DNA of 64,000 nt from Aspergillus flavus (taxonomy: Eukaryota > Ascomycota > Eurotiomycetes > Eurotiales > Aspergillaceae). The translations under genes were made by a program, and so were the position numbers. The notes beneath the pieces were generated by a model, which worked only from the letters and a program-made list of their open reading frames with translations, had not been told where the DNA came from and did no database searches. Positions 9,199 through 21,371 of this stretch are shown here, in pieces. Where the stretch lies: positions 2,356,001 through 2,420,000 of the forward strand of contig NC_092406.1 of the NCBI RefSeq assembly GCF_009017415.1, written 5' to 3'. How positions within the stretch are numbered: the stretch's first letter is position 1; the number at the start of each line of letters is the position of its first letter.

Positions 9199-10065
9199 AT
9201 TTAAAACGTCTAAAACACCGCTCGTTCAGCATTCCAGCCATGGTTGCGCTCAGCCATGTGATTGGACGCTGGTAGTGATTGTTTCCGAGTTGTTGTGCTG
9301 GGGACAGGCGTTGACCAAGGTTATGTGATTGAACTGCCTGCAAATAAGAGAGAAGCTTGGATTAGCACAGACTTTGTTTTCTTTGTCTGATATATTTTTA
9401 ATATCCCTGAAATAGCGATGAATTTACCGCTCCTTCCACATGTAGCTCTTGCACGATAGAACAACTTAGACTGCAGAGGTGTTGATTAAGTAGTAAAAAT
9501 GTATTGCTATACAGAGGACCGCCAGAGACAAGACTGTTGGCTTACAGTAGCGCACCAATTGAGTAAGTTAAGAAAGGCTCATTGCCCTTTATACCCCATG
9601 TAAGTAACTCCACCATGGTCGCTGCCTAAGCTCCATATTAATTAGTAGTTGGGTTGAGGGTGACTGACCGCCCGGCAGAAACCCCCCCCGGACCCAAGCC
9701 TAAGCTACGGAAGTAAATGAACCCAATCCCTCATTTCTCCCCCCTCTAAGTGAACGCTACCCTTCCTCCAGCTTGTTGCAAGCTCTCGGCAACCCTATCC
9801 CGTCCATATTTACTTGTTTTTACCGTTCTTTAACTCCTCGTCCCCAAGTGAACGTGCCCTCTTTTCTACTATCGCGACTCTATTGGGGCATTAATCTCCG
9901 CCATTCCATCCAGCGTTACCTCATCCAGAAGGCAGCGCTTTGGCCATCCATGCCCGTGGCATCTTCTGGATAAGCTGACAGCCCTGAAACTTTAAGGACC
10001 TCCTGTCGAGCACCTCGGGAAGATTGTTAGAAGGAGGGGAGGCTTGCTCCTCCTGAATCACAGCT
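9199..10065. other. Intergenic: tubulin 3' UTR and leader of the EDE1-like gene
   Basis: 867 bp. The first part is presumably the tubulin 3' UTR. From about 9680 the sequence becomes pyrimidine-rich and probably holds the promoter and 5' UTR of the next gene. The ORF at 9773-9973 has no coding character. Confidence 0.5.
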
Positions 10066-13000
10066 ATGGCTGACAATAGTAAGTCTAGCCAGCAATGACG
10101 CAACTAAGATAGCGGGTGGGAGAGCTCTCAGGGGACGGATGGGTGCACCCGGTATACGATGGATACAACGGAACTGACGGATTTCCTTTTTGCTTCGAAC
10201 AGCACGACACCCGAACCTCAATCTGACTCCTGAGGAGAAACGCATTTTCTATCAACTCTTCCAAGCCGCCGACACAACTAATCTAGGCGTCATCACCGGC
10301 GAAGTCGCCGTCCCTTTCTTTGAGAAGACCAAGTTAGCTCCCGACACTCTTGGCTTGGTACGTCGATGCACAACGAGTTCCACTGCATACCCCTTTTTCT
10401 CCTTACGGAAGGCCGCTAGCTAACAGCATCTGGGGTGTGTTGTAGATATGGCAAATTGCAGATAGGGAGAATCGCGGTCTCCTGACCCCCGCTGGGTTCG
10501 GTGTTGTCTTGCGGTTGATCGGGCACGCTCAAGCCGGTCGCTCCCCGTCAGAGGAATTGGCTTTACAACGTGAGTTACTCGCAGATGCTTAGTTTTTATT
10601 CTTCTTCACATTTTGAGAGCATGATATTGACTACATTTGTCACCAATTTAGCCGCACCGATACCCAGGTTCGATGGCATTCAAGTCGATACATCTGCCCC
10701 CACGCGGGAGGCAGGCGCGACAAGTCCTCCGCCAACTACCGGGCCATCAATCCGTGTCCCCCCATTGAACCTAGATGATGTGAACAAGTTTCTATCGCTA
10801 TTTGAGAAATCGGACGTCTCTAGGAGTGGGATTCTTTCAGGCACGCAATGCCCCCACTTCAAGAAGGGATAGATCTTAGCTAACTATGTAATAATTATAG
10901 GCGAGATAGCTAAGCAGATTTTCGAACGCGCAAGGCTGCCCAATGAAATCCTCGGCAGGATATGGAATCTCGCAGACACCAAGCAACGTGGTGCCCTGGA
11001 TGCGACCGAGTTCATCATTGCCATGCACCTTTTGACCTCCTACAAGTCAGGTGCAATGAGAGGAATCCCGCAAACTCTACCGCCAGGTCTATATGAAGCC
11101 GCTGCGCGAAGGGGATCTAGCCGTGCCTCCATTGGTTCTCGTCCGGGACTTGATGTTCCCCCAGTGCCCGCAATCCCGAAACAGTTCACTGGACCACAAC
11201 GGACACAGAGCCCTATTAACAGGCCATTTGGGTCTCCCGTTTCAGCACAGTCTACCGGTGCAGATTGGCTGATCACTCCCCACGAAAAATCACAATTCGA
11301 TAGTATCTTCTCGACCGTCGATTCAGCAAAGCTTGGCAAGATCACCGGGGACCAAGCTGTGACTTTCTTCATGAATGCGCAACTGCCTGAGGAAACCCTT
11401 GCTCAGATATGGGACTTGGCGGATATCGATGCTGATGGACAACTAACAAAGGATGAATTTGCAGTTGCCATGTATCTTGTCCGTCAAGTACGCAGTGGAA
11501 AGGAGCCGCTTCCACAGGTTCTGCCTCCAGCTCTAATTCCGCCAAGTATGCGTCGCCCCGGTTCTGCCCAGATGGCCCCAGGTCCTATTCCTGCGCAGGC
11601 TACGGGTATAGCTCAAGCACCTGCACCTGCGCCGGCTGTTCGGTCGGCTGCAGATGATCTGTTCGGTCTCGACTCTCTCTCAGCTCCGACTCCGGCTGCC
11701 GCTCCCGCGCAGGTACCCCAGTCAACGGGTGGTTCGAATGTACCATTCCAGATGCCTGCTTCCCCAACATCCCGAGCATCCCCTCCAAGCACTTCAACGA
11801 CCTTCAAGCCTTTTGTCCCGACCTCGTCGTTTGGGCAAAGCCTTCAACCACAGACGACGGGTGCCTCATCCGGCGTTGGCCCCACTACACGTTCACCTGC
11901 GTCACCGTCGGATGACCTTCTCGGAGATAATGATCCTGAAGAGTCCAACAAATTGACACAAGAGACAACGGAGCTTGCCAATCTTTCTAATCAAATAGGC
12001 TCATTGGCAAATGAGATGCAGAATGTCCAGGCTAAACGTACCTCAGCAGAGCAGGAACTGTCCCAGACTTCTCAGCAAAAGCGTGATTTCGAAGTTCGGC
12101 TTTCTCAAGCCAGGGCAATGTACGAGCAAGAGGTCAAAAATTTCAAGGCACTCGAAGAACGGCTTAATGCGTCTAAGGCTGAGACCAACAAGTTACAGCA
12201 GGAATACGCGTTGATTGAGGGAAGCAGGCAGGATCTGCAGAACCAGTACGATCAAGTGTCTGCTGCACTCACTGCCGATCAACAGGAAAATGCAAGCCTG
12301 AAGGAGAAGATTCGTCAGGCGAATGCTGCTGTCTCTCAGCTTAAACCGGCGCTCGAAAAGGCCCGTTCTGAGGCGCGACAGCAGAAAGGTTTGGCAGCAA
12401 TCAACAAGAAGCAGCTTGCTACTGTAGAGGGTGAAAAAGAGAAGCTGCAGGAGGAAATGGATAGCCTTTCAAAGGAACAAACCTATGAGCCAGACGAGAG
12501 CGCGGCTGCTGCCAGCGCCATACCTCGAGTCAGCAGTCCAGCTGCCTCAACAACTAGCCAGAACACAAACCCATTCTTCAAACGCCAGATGACTGGCTCT
12601 AGTGAGAGTAACGCTCTGTCGCCTCAGGTTTCAAATGATCAGCAGCGCGCTTTTGATAGCCTATTCGGCCCATCTCTCGGAGCTCCGGTCAACACAGCCA
12701 CTCCGCCGCCGCCGACTTCCTTCCGCGCTGATTCTCATCCAACTTCGATCAAGTCCGCAACTTCTGGAGCACCGACCCCGTCGGCATCCCCTCCACCGCC
12801 TGCGACCGCGTTTTTCAACGAGCCTCCAGCCCCGCCCCAGTCTAGGCAGCTCACGCCAAATGTGCTTCCATTCGGCGAGTCACAGTCGGCGACCTCTTCG
12901 ACGATGGTTTCGCCACCTGCTAGTAGATATGATACGCCAGATTTGAGTGCAACTTCGCAAGCTGGAGCTAGCGAGGCTGGGCCTACCTCTACACCCGCGT

Positions 13001-14223
13001 TCGATGAGTCTGAAGAATTGAAGCAGAAGTTCCCAGAAATTCCTGGCGCGACTGAACAATTTGCAAATGCCGCTGTATCGCCTTCCAATGAAGAACAGCC
13101 TGTGGAAAAGAAAGACCCCAGCTTTGATGAGCTTTTCGGTGGACCAGCGCATCAGCGTTCAAAGTCTCAGAATAAAAACGATTTCGAAGAAGCATTCGCC
13201 GCTATGAAGCAGGGTTCTGTTCCAAACAAGCCCAATGGTGCACCGGCCGCCTCCGAATTCCCACCCATTCGTGAACTCGATGATGACGACGATGATGATG
13301 ACAGCACAGATAGCGAGGCGCCCATGGGATTCGACGATAACTTTACCCCTGTTGCCCCTCCGCAGAGTCAGATAGCATCGAAACCTCCAGCCGCGGACTC
13401 GCAGCAAAGCCCTCCCAAGTATGAAGAAAGCCTCGAAAAAGAAGCCGCTGGGGAAGCTCCCGAGTTCAACGGTCTTTTACCGAAACGTGAGGACCCCACA
13501 GCTTTTCCCGATGCCCCTCATTCCGTTGAATCAAGCACCGGAGCACCAGTTGTTCACGGGGAACCGCAGCGGGAACCTATCAAGGAGACAGCCGTGCCCC
13601 CTACCCAAAAGCCCAGCGCCCCGGATTTTGAGGCGGCCTTCGCAGGTCTTAATCTAGCACCCGCAAAGGAGAGCGAGGATGATGACGACGACTTCGAAAC
13701 GCCCGACAATAAGAATAATCACGACTTCGACTTTTCTTTTGACTCCCCAACGCAGCGGAAGGCTTCCTCTCCTGGACCTAGTGCAGGGAACGCCGCTTCT
13801 TCAGACTTCTTCAGTTTTGACAAGAATGTTGCCCATTCATCCCCTGGGGGTGCTGCATCCCCATCTAACTCCAATGAGAAGCCCCAGACCCACGACTGGG
13901 AAGCGCTATTTGCGCCACTTGACAATGTCCAGAGCCCTGGTGCTGCCAATGGCACTAACACTGCTACAGCAACGTCACCAACCGGCCATGATGGAAAGGC
14001 ACCAGGCTGGGCTCTCCAGACCGGCACAGAAGATGACCAAATTCTTCAGCGCTTGACCGGCATGGGTTTCCCTCGCGAAGAATCACTTGCTGCATTGGAA
14101 AAGTTCGATTACAACCTTGACAAGGTAAAATCACTCTTCACTTTAAAAACAAACTATCTACGTACAGTTAACTAACGACCGTCTTCCTTTCAGGCAGTAG
14201 ATCACCTGACATCGAAATCTTAA
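10066..14223 (+). CDS. ede1: EH-domain endocytic scaffold Ede1
   Basis: Six exons: 10066-10078, 10203-10357, 10446-10569, 10652-10840, 10901-14124, 14194-14223; 1244 residues. Intron 4 has a GC donor (AG|GCACGC), required because the GT-less exon otherwise runs into a stop; phases agree on both sides. Three EH domains are visible (about 5-105, 135-210 and 280-375), each with the calcium-loop/EH pattern IWxLAD. A Pro/Ala/Thr-rich linker, a coiled coil (about 507-693), a long disordered part with several short Asp/Glu runs and phrases such as DPSFDELFG, and a C-terminal UBA domain (about 1205-1244, LTGMGFPREESLAALEKF) follow. This order is that of yeast Ede1 and of Eps15-like proteins: an early clathrin-endocytosis scaffold binding NPF peptides and ubiquitin. 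The last coding exon has only 30 nt but completes the UBA domain. Confidence 0.95.
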
Positions 14224-14990
14224 TACTCTCCTTCTCTTTTCTTTTCCTCTCTACCATGCACATAGCTTCCCTTTACCCACTCGCTCGACACTTTATCTTC
14301 TTTCCTTTTGCCTTTTCTTTTCCTTACTCTGTATTTGATCTATTGGTTGGCTTGCATATCGTTACTGCTGTCATGTATATTCCCCAGCGGTACCTCAACC
14401 CTACCCATGTAATGTAACCCCACATGCTTGTTTGACAGAAAGGATATGAAGTCGGAGGAATGATGGACAGATAATACTATGGACCTAGGTAAATCTGGAA
14501 ATTCTCCGCACCAGCATCAGACTAGGTCTGAGGTAGTTAATAATCTTACGACATAGTTGCAATCGTTATCCTAATTTATAGCTTCATTACAGACGATGTA
14601 GGTTCAACCTACGATTGATACAAGCATTATTGGACAGCGAATGTTTCCTTTATTCCGCCGATCCACTCCAGAAAACATTCCAAACGAATGTGCCACCTTT
14701 CTCGAATATAACAGTTTGACACGGCTTAACGTTGTATGACATCCAAACGTACCTGCAGGGATTCCGCTGCGTTCCAGGTATCAAAAGTAGACAGAATGAA
14801 AGGGTGGAGAGAGTGGCCAAGGAGGATATACGCTTCAGGACCACACTCGAAATCGTTGGGCCGACAAAGAAGAAAAGGGAAAGACAAAAGGCCAATAGAA
14901 GTCGAAGGATCTTGATAAACAGCTGCGTAACAATAGGAACGCTTAGACACTGTGATTGTAATAGTTTGTATACGTGTAGGTCGATTACTA
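14224..14990. other. Intergenic, convergent 3' regions
   Basis: 767 bp between the convergent Ede1 and H+-ATPase genes. ORFs here (for example 14732-15103) overlap the end of the ATPase gene in antisense and are not supported. Confidence 0.5.
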
Positions 14991-17900
14991 TCAGCGGGGG
15001 AGTTCGGTCCCAGTGTCGGTCCCGTTCAGTGAACTTTTCTTATGCAGTGTTGAAGTTCGTTGCATTGAAACCACTACCTCCCGTAAGCGAGACATTCAAG
15101 TAGGAGCAGTGGATCAAGGGCAATCTTACCGAAGTCTTCTTTCTGACGTTGTCTAGAAGCTTTGCTTCCGGGCCACCTCCCATTCATGATATTATCAAAG
15201 CCCTTGGAGTCCTGTAACAGGTAATATAAACCACCCATCACACAGAACACACCGATTGAGAATACCCATGTACGAACGACGGTGACTATGGAGGTTTGGC
15301 CTCCGACGAACCATCCAAAGAGGCAAAAGAAGGTTGCCATCAGGTCTACTACCAGGATAGCTCCTGTAAGTTGCCAGGAAGGGACTGAGGACCAGAGGGG
15401 GCCTTCCGCACGTGTGATAAAGATAAGCCAATTCTCAGTTAGCGAGATCTCTAGGAACAAGACTTCATCTCGTTTCCCAAAATTCTGCACGATGCCTCCC
15501 TGTTCACCACCGGACAACATAGTGGATAGCGTGACCCAAGTGCCTATCGCTAGAACAATCCCAAGAAGGACGGACATTCCCCATAGCCTAGGTAGGTTCC
15601 ACTTCACAGGTGTTCTCGAATAGGGTGCTTTATCATACGCTATAGCTAACGTGGCAATGTCAGCAAATATAGCAATAAAAACCACAAGCTGTATGTTCAA
15701 ACTTTCGTTCATAATCGCTATCCAGAGTCCCAAAAATATCTCGAGGTGCAGGGACAGCGCAATTCGATACACCACATAAGCATGCATACGATGAAATATC
15801 TGACGGGAGGTTTTCAAAGCATCAATAATGGCAGATAGACCAGGTGCTAGAAAGACTATATCGGCTGCAGTACGGGCCGCGTCTGAGGAGCCCTCAACTG
15901 CAATCCCAGCGTCGGCTTTCTTCAGCGATGGAGCGTCGTTGACACCATCGCCAGTCATTGCCACTAAGTAGCCTCGTTGCTGAAGGATATCAACAACGTT
16001 ATATTTGTGTTGAGGGAAGACTTCAGCGAATCCATCGGCGGCCTCGACGAAGTCATAGACCTGAGACCCAGGCATTGTTCCTTTTCCACCGAGGCCGAGA
16101 CGTTCGGCGTTATACACATTCGTACCCAGTCCAAGTTGGCGCGACGTCTCACGGGCAATCCCGACTGCATCCCCAGTGAGCATCTTGATTGACAGGCCGA
16201 GGGACTTGGCTTCATGTATGGTTTTTGCAGTGTCATGTCGAGGAGGATCTGAGCATGGCATTATGCCAAGTATTTCCCATTCACCTTCGTTGCACTTTCG
16301 AGCAACACCGAGTGAGCGAAAACCACGCACCGCAAAGTCTGCGACTTTGCTCATATAAGCCGTCTCTACCCCCTCTGATATTGGGTGGTCCTTTTTGACA
16401 GTATTTAGCACAAAAATAGGAGCTCCTTTCATGCAAACAATTCGCTCTCCATGGGGAGACTGCACTACGGCTGTGACTTTCTTTGACACTGGATCAAATG
16501 GGAAGAATTCAAGCTTTTTGTACTGTGTGAGCGCCTTTTTCGCCTCTGGATAACCCTTCAGCGCTCTCAGGAAGGCTCTGTCAATAGGATCCATGCCCTT
16601 CTTCTTTCGTGAAGCAGCCAAACAAGCTGTGAGCATTAGTTCCTCCGAAGTCACCCCGGGAACAGTATAGGGCTCCGCCAAAGATAGTTTATTCCTCGTT
16701 AATGTGCCAGTCTTGTCGGAACATAGTATCTCAACACCAGCCAGTGACTCAATTGCGGAAAGTCTTTGGACAATAGCCTTCTTCTTGGCAAGATACGCTG
16801 CTCCCACTGCCATTGTTGTAGTTACCACGGCCGGTAGGCCGACAGGCACGCCGATCATAGTAATGGCCAAGGTAAACTCCAATATAGTGACGATGCCATT
16901 TGAGCGGTAAAAAGACGATACCCAAACGACTAGGAGAGTCATTATAACGAGTACAAGCAAGACAATACTGATTCCGTTCAAAACTTCGGTGAAATGTCCT
17001 GTCCCGGAGGTGGCGGCACTCACCAGGGCAGCGGCACGCCCTACGAAAGTATAGTCGCCAGTAGCCGTAACAACAAGACGAGCATGACCGTGCTTCACAG
17101 CCGACGATGAATAACAGGTGTCTCCATCAGCTTTATCAACAGCTAAAGATTCGCCGGTGATTCCAGACTGGTCCACTTGAAGGACGCTACTCGACAATAT
17201 CCGGCCATCTGCGGGGATTATTGTGCCCTGTCCATGATTAGAACTTCAACATGCTAGAGGTGTACTACGAAGTCGCATAATGAATTACCTCCTCAATTTC
17301 TAAAACATCTCCGGGCACCACATCTGAAGCATCGACTTCGGCAAGATGACTGTTGCGCAGTACGACAGCTTTGAGGGCCAAAGTCTTCTTCAGTTCATCC
17401 ACAATGGATCCAGCCTGAAACTCCTGAATGAAACCCACGGATGCGTTGAGTATAAGTAGAGCACAAATAACACCGAAATCTACCCAATCTTGGAGACCAG
17501 CTGCCAGGATTGCAGCCGCCTATGCTCGTGGCGTATCAAAGAGGGCTTGTAAGCGAAGATCCCGATGTGCGAGGGCTACATATACATACCTCCATCACAA
17601 ATTGAACAGGCCCAACGAAGTATGAGAGAAACTTGAGGATCAGGTTTTCTTTTTCTTCTTTCATCTGATTGAGTCCATACTTCTTTCGGCGGAGTAACAC
17701 TTCGGGCTCGGTAAGACCTGTGCTGGGGTCTGTCTGAAGCAGTTCCTCCGAGATACAACAGGGTGTGCTCTTTTCATCTTGTCCACTGTCATTATAATCG
17801 AGGTTGCCGTCTAGGGACTCGAGCTCTTCGATAAGGGTATCTATGTTCTCGACATCTTCTCCATCCTCCACATTTTCCGTGAATGATTTGTATTCAGCAG

Positions 17901-18009
17901 ACGCTCTTGTGACGAACTGTTCTTTTGGGTCCACATAATCTTGACTGGAAGACGCTCCGTCACCATGAGGGGCCCCCGTGGTGTCCAGGCTGTGCTGAAT
18001 ATTAGGCAT
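14991..18009 (-). CDS. Plasma-membrane H+-ATPase (P3A-type proton pump)
   Basis: Four exons: 18009-17590, 17519-17289, 17227-15130, 15073-14991; 943 residues. The P-type ATPase landmarks are intact: TGES (241-244, actuator domain), DKTGTLT with the phosphorylated Asp388, [19 protein letters not shown] (hinge), and the M6 region [17 protein letters not shown] with the proton-site Asp. The last short exon restores the family's C-terminus ([16 protein letters not shown]), so the regulatory tail is present and moderately short. The enzyme pumps protons out of the cell with ATP and drives secondary transport. Fungi of this group have several isoforms; the acidic N-terminus (about 140 residues before the first helices) and divergence from the classical Pma1 suggest this may be a secondary isoform, but that is only an impression. 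The gene is divergent from the DCAF4-like gene. Confidence 0.95.
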
Positions 18010-19270
18010 TGAGAAGTGGTGAAAGACCGATATAAGTTGTTAAGATGGATGGGATTTCTTATGAGTTGTAGATATGTTATTCGTATTCAATAGAATATGT
18101 GAAATGATTCAGCGAAGAGATATGCAGGCTTCAGATAGAAGCCGCAATTATAATTAAGGCTGTGAAAAACAATAAGAGAGAAAAGACAAAGAAAAAGCCA
18201 GTAAAGACAACTTGAGGGAAAGTGAAATGTTTGTATCATTTACATGGCAAGAACGACGGTGTCGTCCCTACCTAAATGAGCTTTATACCGCGGTCATGAG
18301 AGTAATTGTTAGATAGAAGGGAGTATTGTGAGATAATGATGGACTTCCAGGAGTTCTTCGTGATGAACAGTAGGTCAAATGCTCCTTTAGCCCCTTATCC
18401 TATAATCTGCATGATCACCTTCTCTTTCAGTCTTATACTAACCATACAGTATCACGATAGAACTGTTGATGATCTACTACTGGTTCATTACACCCTTGAA
18501 ATGAGACAGTTAGCCTTGAGGTATCGTTTAGAATATTGAAAGAGCATTCGGCGGTAGGATTGGAGCTCTAGAACCAAAACGACTTTCGAATAGGGAGAAG
18601 ACAGAAATATACATTTGAATGCTAGGATACATAAGTATGAAACTTTTCCAAATCTAGAGGGAATGTCTATACCGCCTTCCTCTGTATGTTGGAAGCGAGC
18701 AGCCCTGTGTATTTGACGATGTTGTGAGCACACCCTCCAATAGAAAGCTCCTGGTACTGAAATGGGGTCGGCGGTGAGACGGTAGTGGCGATCCTCCAAT
18801 CAGAAGAATATATTGCTGACGTAATCCGAACCAAAGACGTCATGCTTTCGAGAAGAACCCCGAATCAAAATCGCCAGGAAAAAACTCCTACGCAGACTAG
18901 AACCATGACGGTTACCTTTCAACCCATTGGTTGATCTTCGAACGGCTGTTTCTGTTCCGTTAACTTATGCGCTTGATACTCCACTAGAGCTTTGGTGGAT
19001 CTTCGTCCAACTGAAGAGGGTCTTTCGGAACTGCCAACCACGGGAAATCCAGCGCTATTCAACATACCCGTCGTACCTTTGACACCACTGATTACTACTA
19101 TTAATCACTTGGGGCTATCTGATAATGTTGCATATCTTGGCATTCAAGGAGTTCCTGGTCTACTCTACTGAAACTTGAGAAAAGAATCTTCCACAAAAAG
19201 TTCTTTTGGCTCACTCTTCAAGGTGTAACCTATTTTATCGTCTTGATCTGTTCATCTATAAATATCCAAC
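18010..19270. other. Intergenic, divergent promoters of the H+-ATPase and DCAF4-like genes
   Basis: 1.26 kb, AT-rich near the ATPase start. ORFs at 18306-18539 and 18488-18799 overlap each other on opposite strands and lack coding character. No motif assigned. Confidence 0.5.
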
Positions 19271-21273
19271 ATGAACAGGGAGATACCAGGGTTCTACTAC
19301 GGTAAGTAGGTAGTGGTGTGTCACAACGCATGCCCACCTAATTTTACTCCATATACTTCTCTTCTTCTCTGTTCTGGTACTTATATCAAACCTAGACCCT
19401 GAGAAGAAAAAGTACTTCAAGATCGAGGCAAGCCACAAAGCCCCAGCAGGATCTCAATATTCCAAAGATGCTGTTAAGCGCAAACGCAAGGACCAGGAGG
19501 TCTGTACCACCCGCACAGACCCCATTTTGAGTTCTTCATTATTGAAACTTCGTAGAAACGTCAACGGAAAGTCCACCTCACTCGGAGGATAGCAAAGGAA
19601 AAAATCAAAAGAGCAGCATTCCTAGCCAACCCCCTCATTGGGGCAGAGCGGGAGATTGGAACCCAGCTTGTGACCAAGAGTTCCCGGCAAGATCAACGGG
19701 GTTTGCTATATGCTAGCCAACTTCGCCGAAACCAGTTGCACCAATTTGAGCCCTGGCCAGATGAATACTCTATTAAACATGTATTGCGCAACCAACGGTC
19801 CGGGATTCTGGTCGCTAGTAAGTTGTCTGATTATCGAGTCGTGCTACTGCCTCCGTTACTAATTACTTCAAGGCGGCCATCGCGGTGGTGAATCTTCTGT
19901 TTCGTGAGCGAAGCCTTTCAGTGCGTGGCGGCTGGCTTTCAAATTGCTAACCGCCACCAGAATATGCTTCCCAGACTGCGATCAGGAAAAATGGACTTAT
20001 AACCGGACAATGGAACGGGTACTCTTCAAAGAACCCTATAGGGTATGTTGCTCGTCTTTCGGACATCATAATCGATCGACAACCGCTGATGTGATATACG
20101 CCAGCTGTCTTCCATCTCGTTAAGCCATACTGGATACTTACTGTAGGGCAAACCCATTCAACCAAAGTCCTGCTCAGTATGGCTGACCGCATCAGAGCGA
20201 CAATGGATAGCGGTCCGAACGGCGACTCATTCCTCGCACCACGAATGCTTCCCGATCCCGACGAGGGTGGCGATTACCGCTGGCCTCCAAGCTGTAAGCC
20301 CATCCCCTATAATATATCGCAATGCGAACCAAGCTGACGAACGTCGAAATCAGTTTCCCACCCAGTTCGCCTCCGCATGGCATCATCGCTCTGGTGTTCC
20401 GCGCCCTGCCCCGTAGGTACTATGCCCTTTTTCGCGATCGGCACCTCAGACGGGCTGCATACGTTGGAAGGCTTCGGAAGCTACTGGGCCCTATCAAAGA
20501 AATCATTTGCGAACGATGTATACTCGGGAAAACCAATCCTTCACCGACGGATAGATTCGTCCCACGCCCTCGTTACCAGCGTTGAATGGCTCTCGGCCCA
20601 AGTCATCGCCGCCGGACTCAAAGACTCAGCGATATTCCTCCATGACCTTCGCAGTGCCGGGACGGCCACGAGACTCCAGCATTCGCATGCCGTCACTAAA
20701 ATCAAAAGCGTTGACCCATATCGCATGGTTGTGGCCGGAATAAACTCAGTATGCCTCCCCTTTCCATCAAATTGACCCCATAGATATCCACGTGTCTGCG
20801 CATTGAATTAGGACAATTATACCCGGAGAGTATCTGACACAAAGGTAGCTGAAAATGTACGATATCCGCTACCCAGCCAATGGCCTTCAACGCAACCCCA
20901 ACCCCAATAGCAAACACCACACCTCGACCAAACCGTACCTCAGCTTCTCAGATTATTCACCCGAGATTATACCTGATTTTGATATTAGCCCTGAACTGGG
21001 TCTCCTAGCGAGTGGTTAGTCTCATATCCTCCTTGCCCTTCTAGCGCAGGGCACTGACCGATGGATTCGTCAATAACAGCGTCCGATGAGCGCAAGATTC
21101 AGCTGTTTTCACTTCGAACCGGTGAGCAGGTTCCTTCACCTCTATCGAAATATCAGTACGATCATTCCATATCTTCAGTTTGCTTTGAATCAGGGAATGG
21201 ATCTTTGCATGGGCCACAAACCCCAAGCATATTGGTGTGTGCGAAAGATACGGTGGACGAATGGATTTGGTGA
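19271..21273 (+). CDS. DCAF4/WDR21-like WD40-repeat protein
   Basis: Ten exons: 19271-19301, 19396-19499, 19556-19817, 19873-19903, 19961-20042, 20105-20142, 20196-20293, 20354-20748, 20849-21014, 21080-21273; about 456 residues. The N-terminus, IPGFYYDPEKKKYFKI, is the hallmark of DDB1- and CUL4-associated factor 4 (PGFYFDPEKKRYFRL in animals). It is followed by a basic segment and WD40-like blades, for example VTSVEWLSAQVIAAGLKDS, VTKIKSVDPYRMVVAG, LKMYDIRYP and LLASASDERKIQLFSL. The family serves as substrate receptor of CUL4-DDB1 ubiquitin ligases. An apparent stop after TGYLL is resolved by a 53-nt intron (20143-20195) with a CTGAC branch point, which restores the conserved ATMDSGPNGDSF. 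The middle exons are short and several splice sites are inferred. The stop lies 98 bp from the convergent ORC5 gene. Confidence 0.82.
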
Positions 21274-21371
21274 GGGGATATATATATATTTCATGAATGC
21301 AAGCCATGATTTCATGCTAATGATGATGCTACATATCTTAATTACGTATATTACATTGCATTGAGAACAAC

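Noticed and set aside
20143..20195. Stop codon in the DCAF4-like gene, suggesting a pseudogene
   Set aside because: A 53-nt intron with donor GTAGGG, branch CTGAC and acceptor CAG removes it and restores the conserved text.
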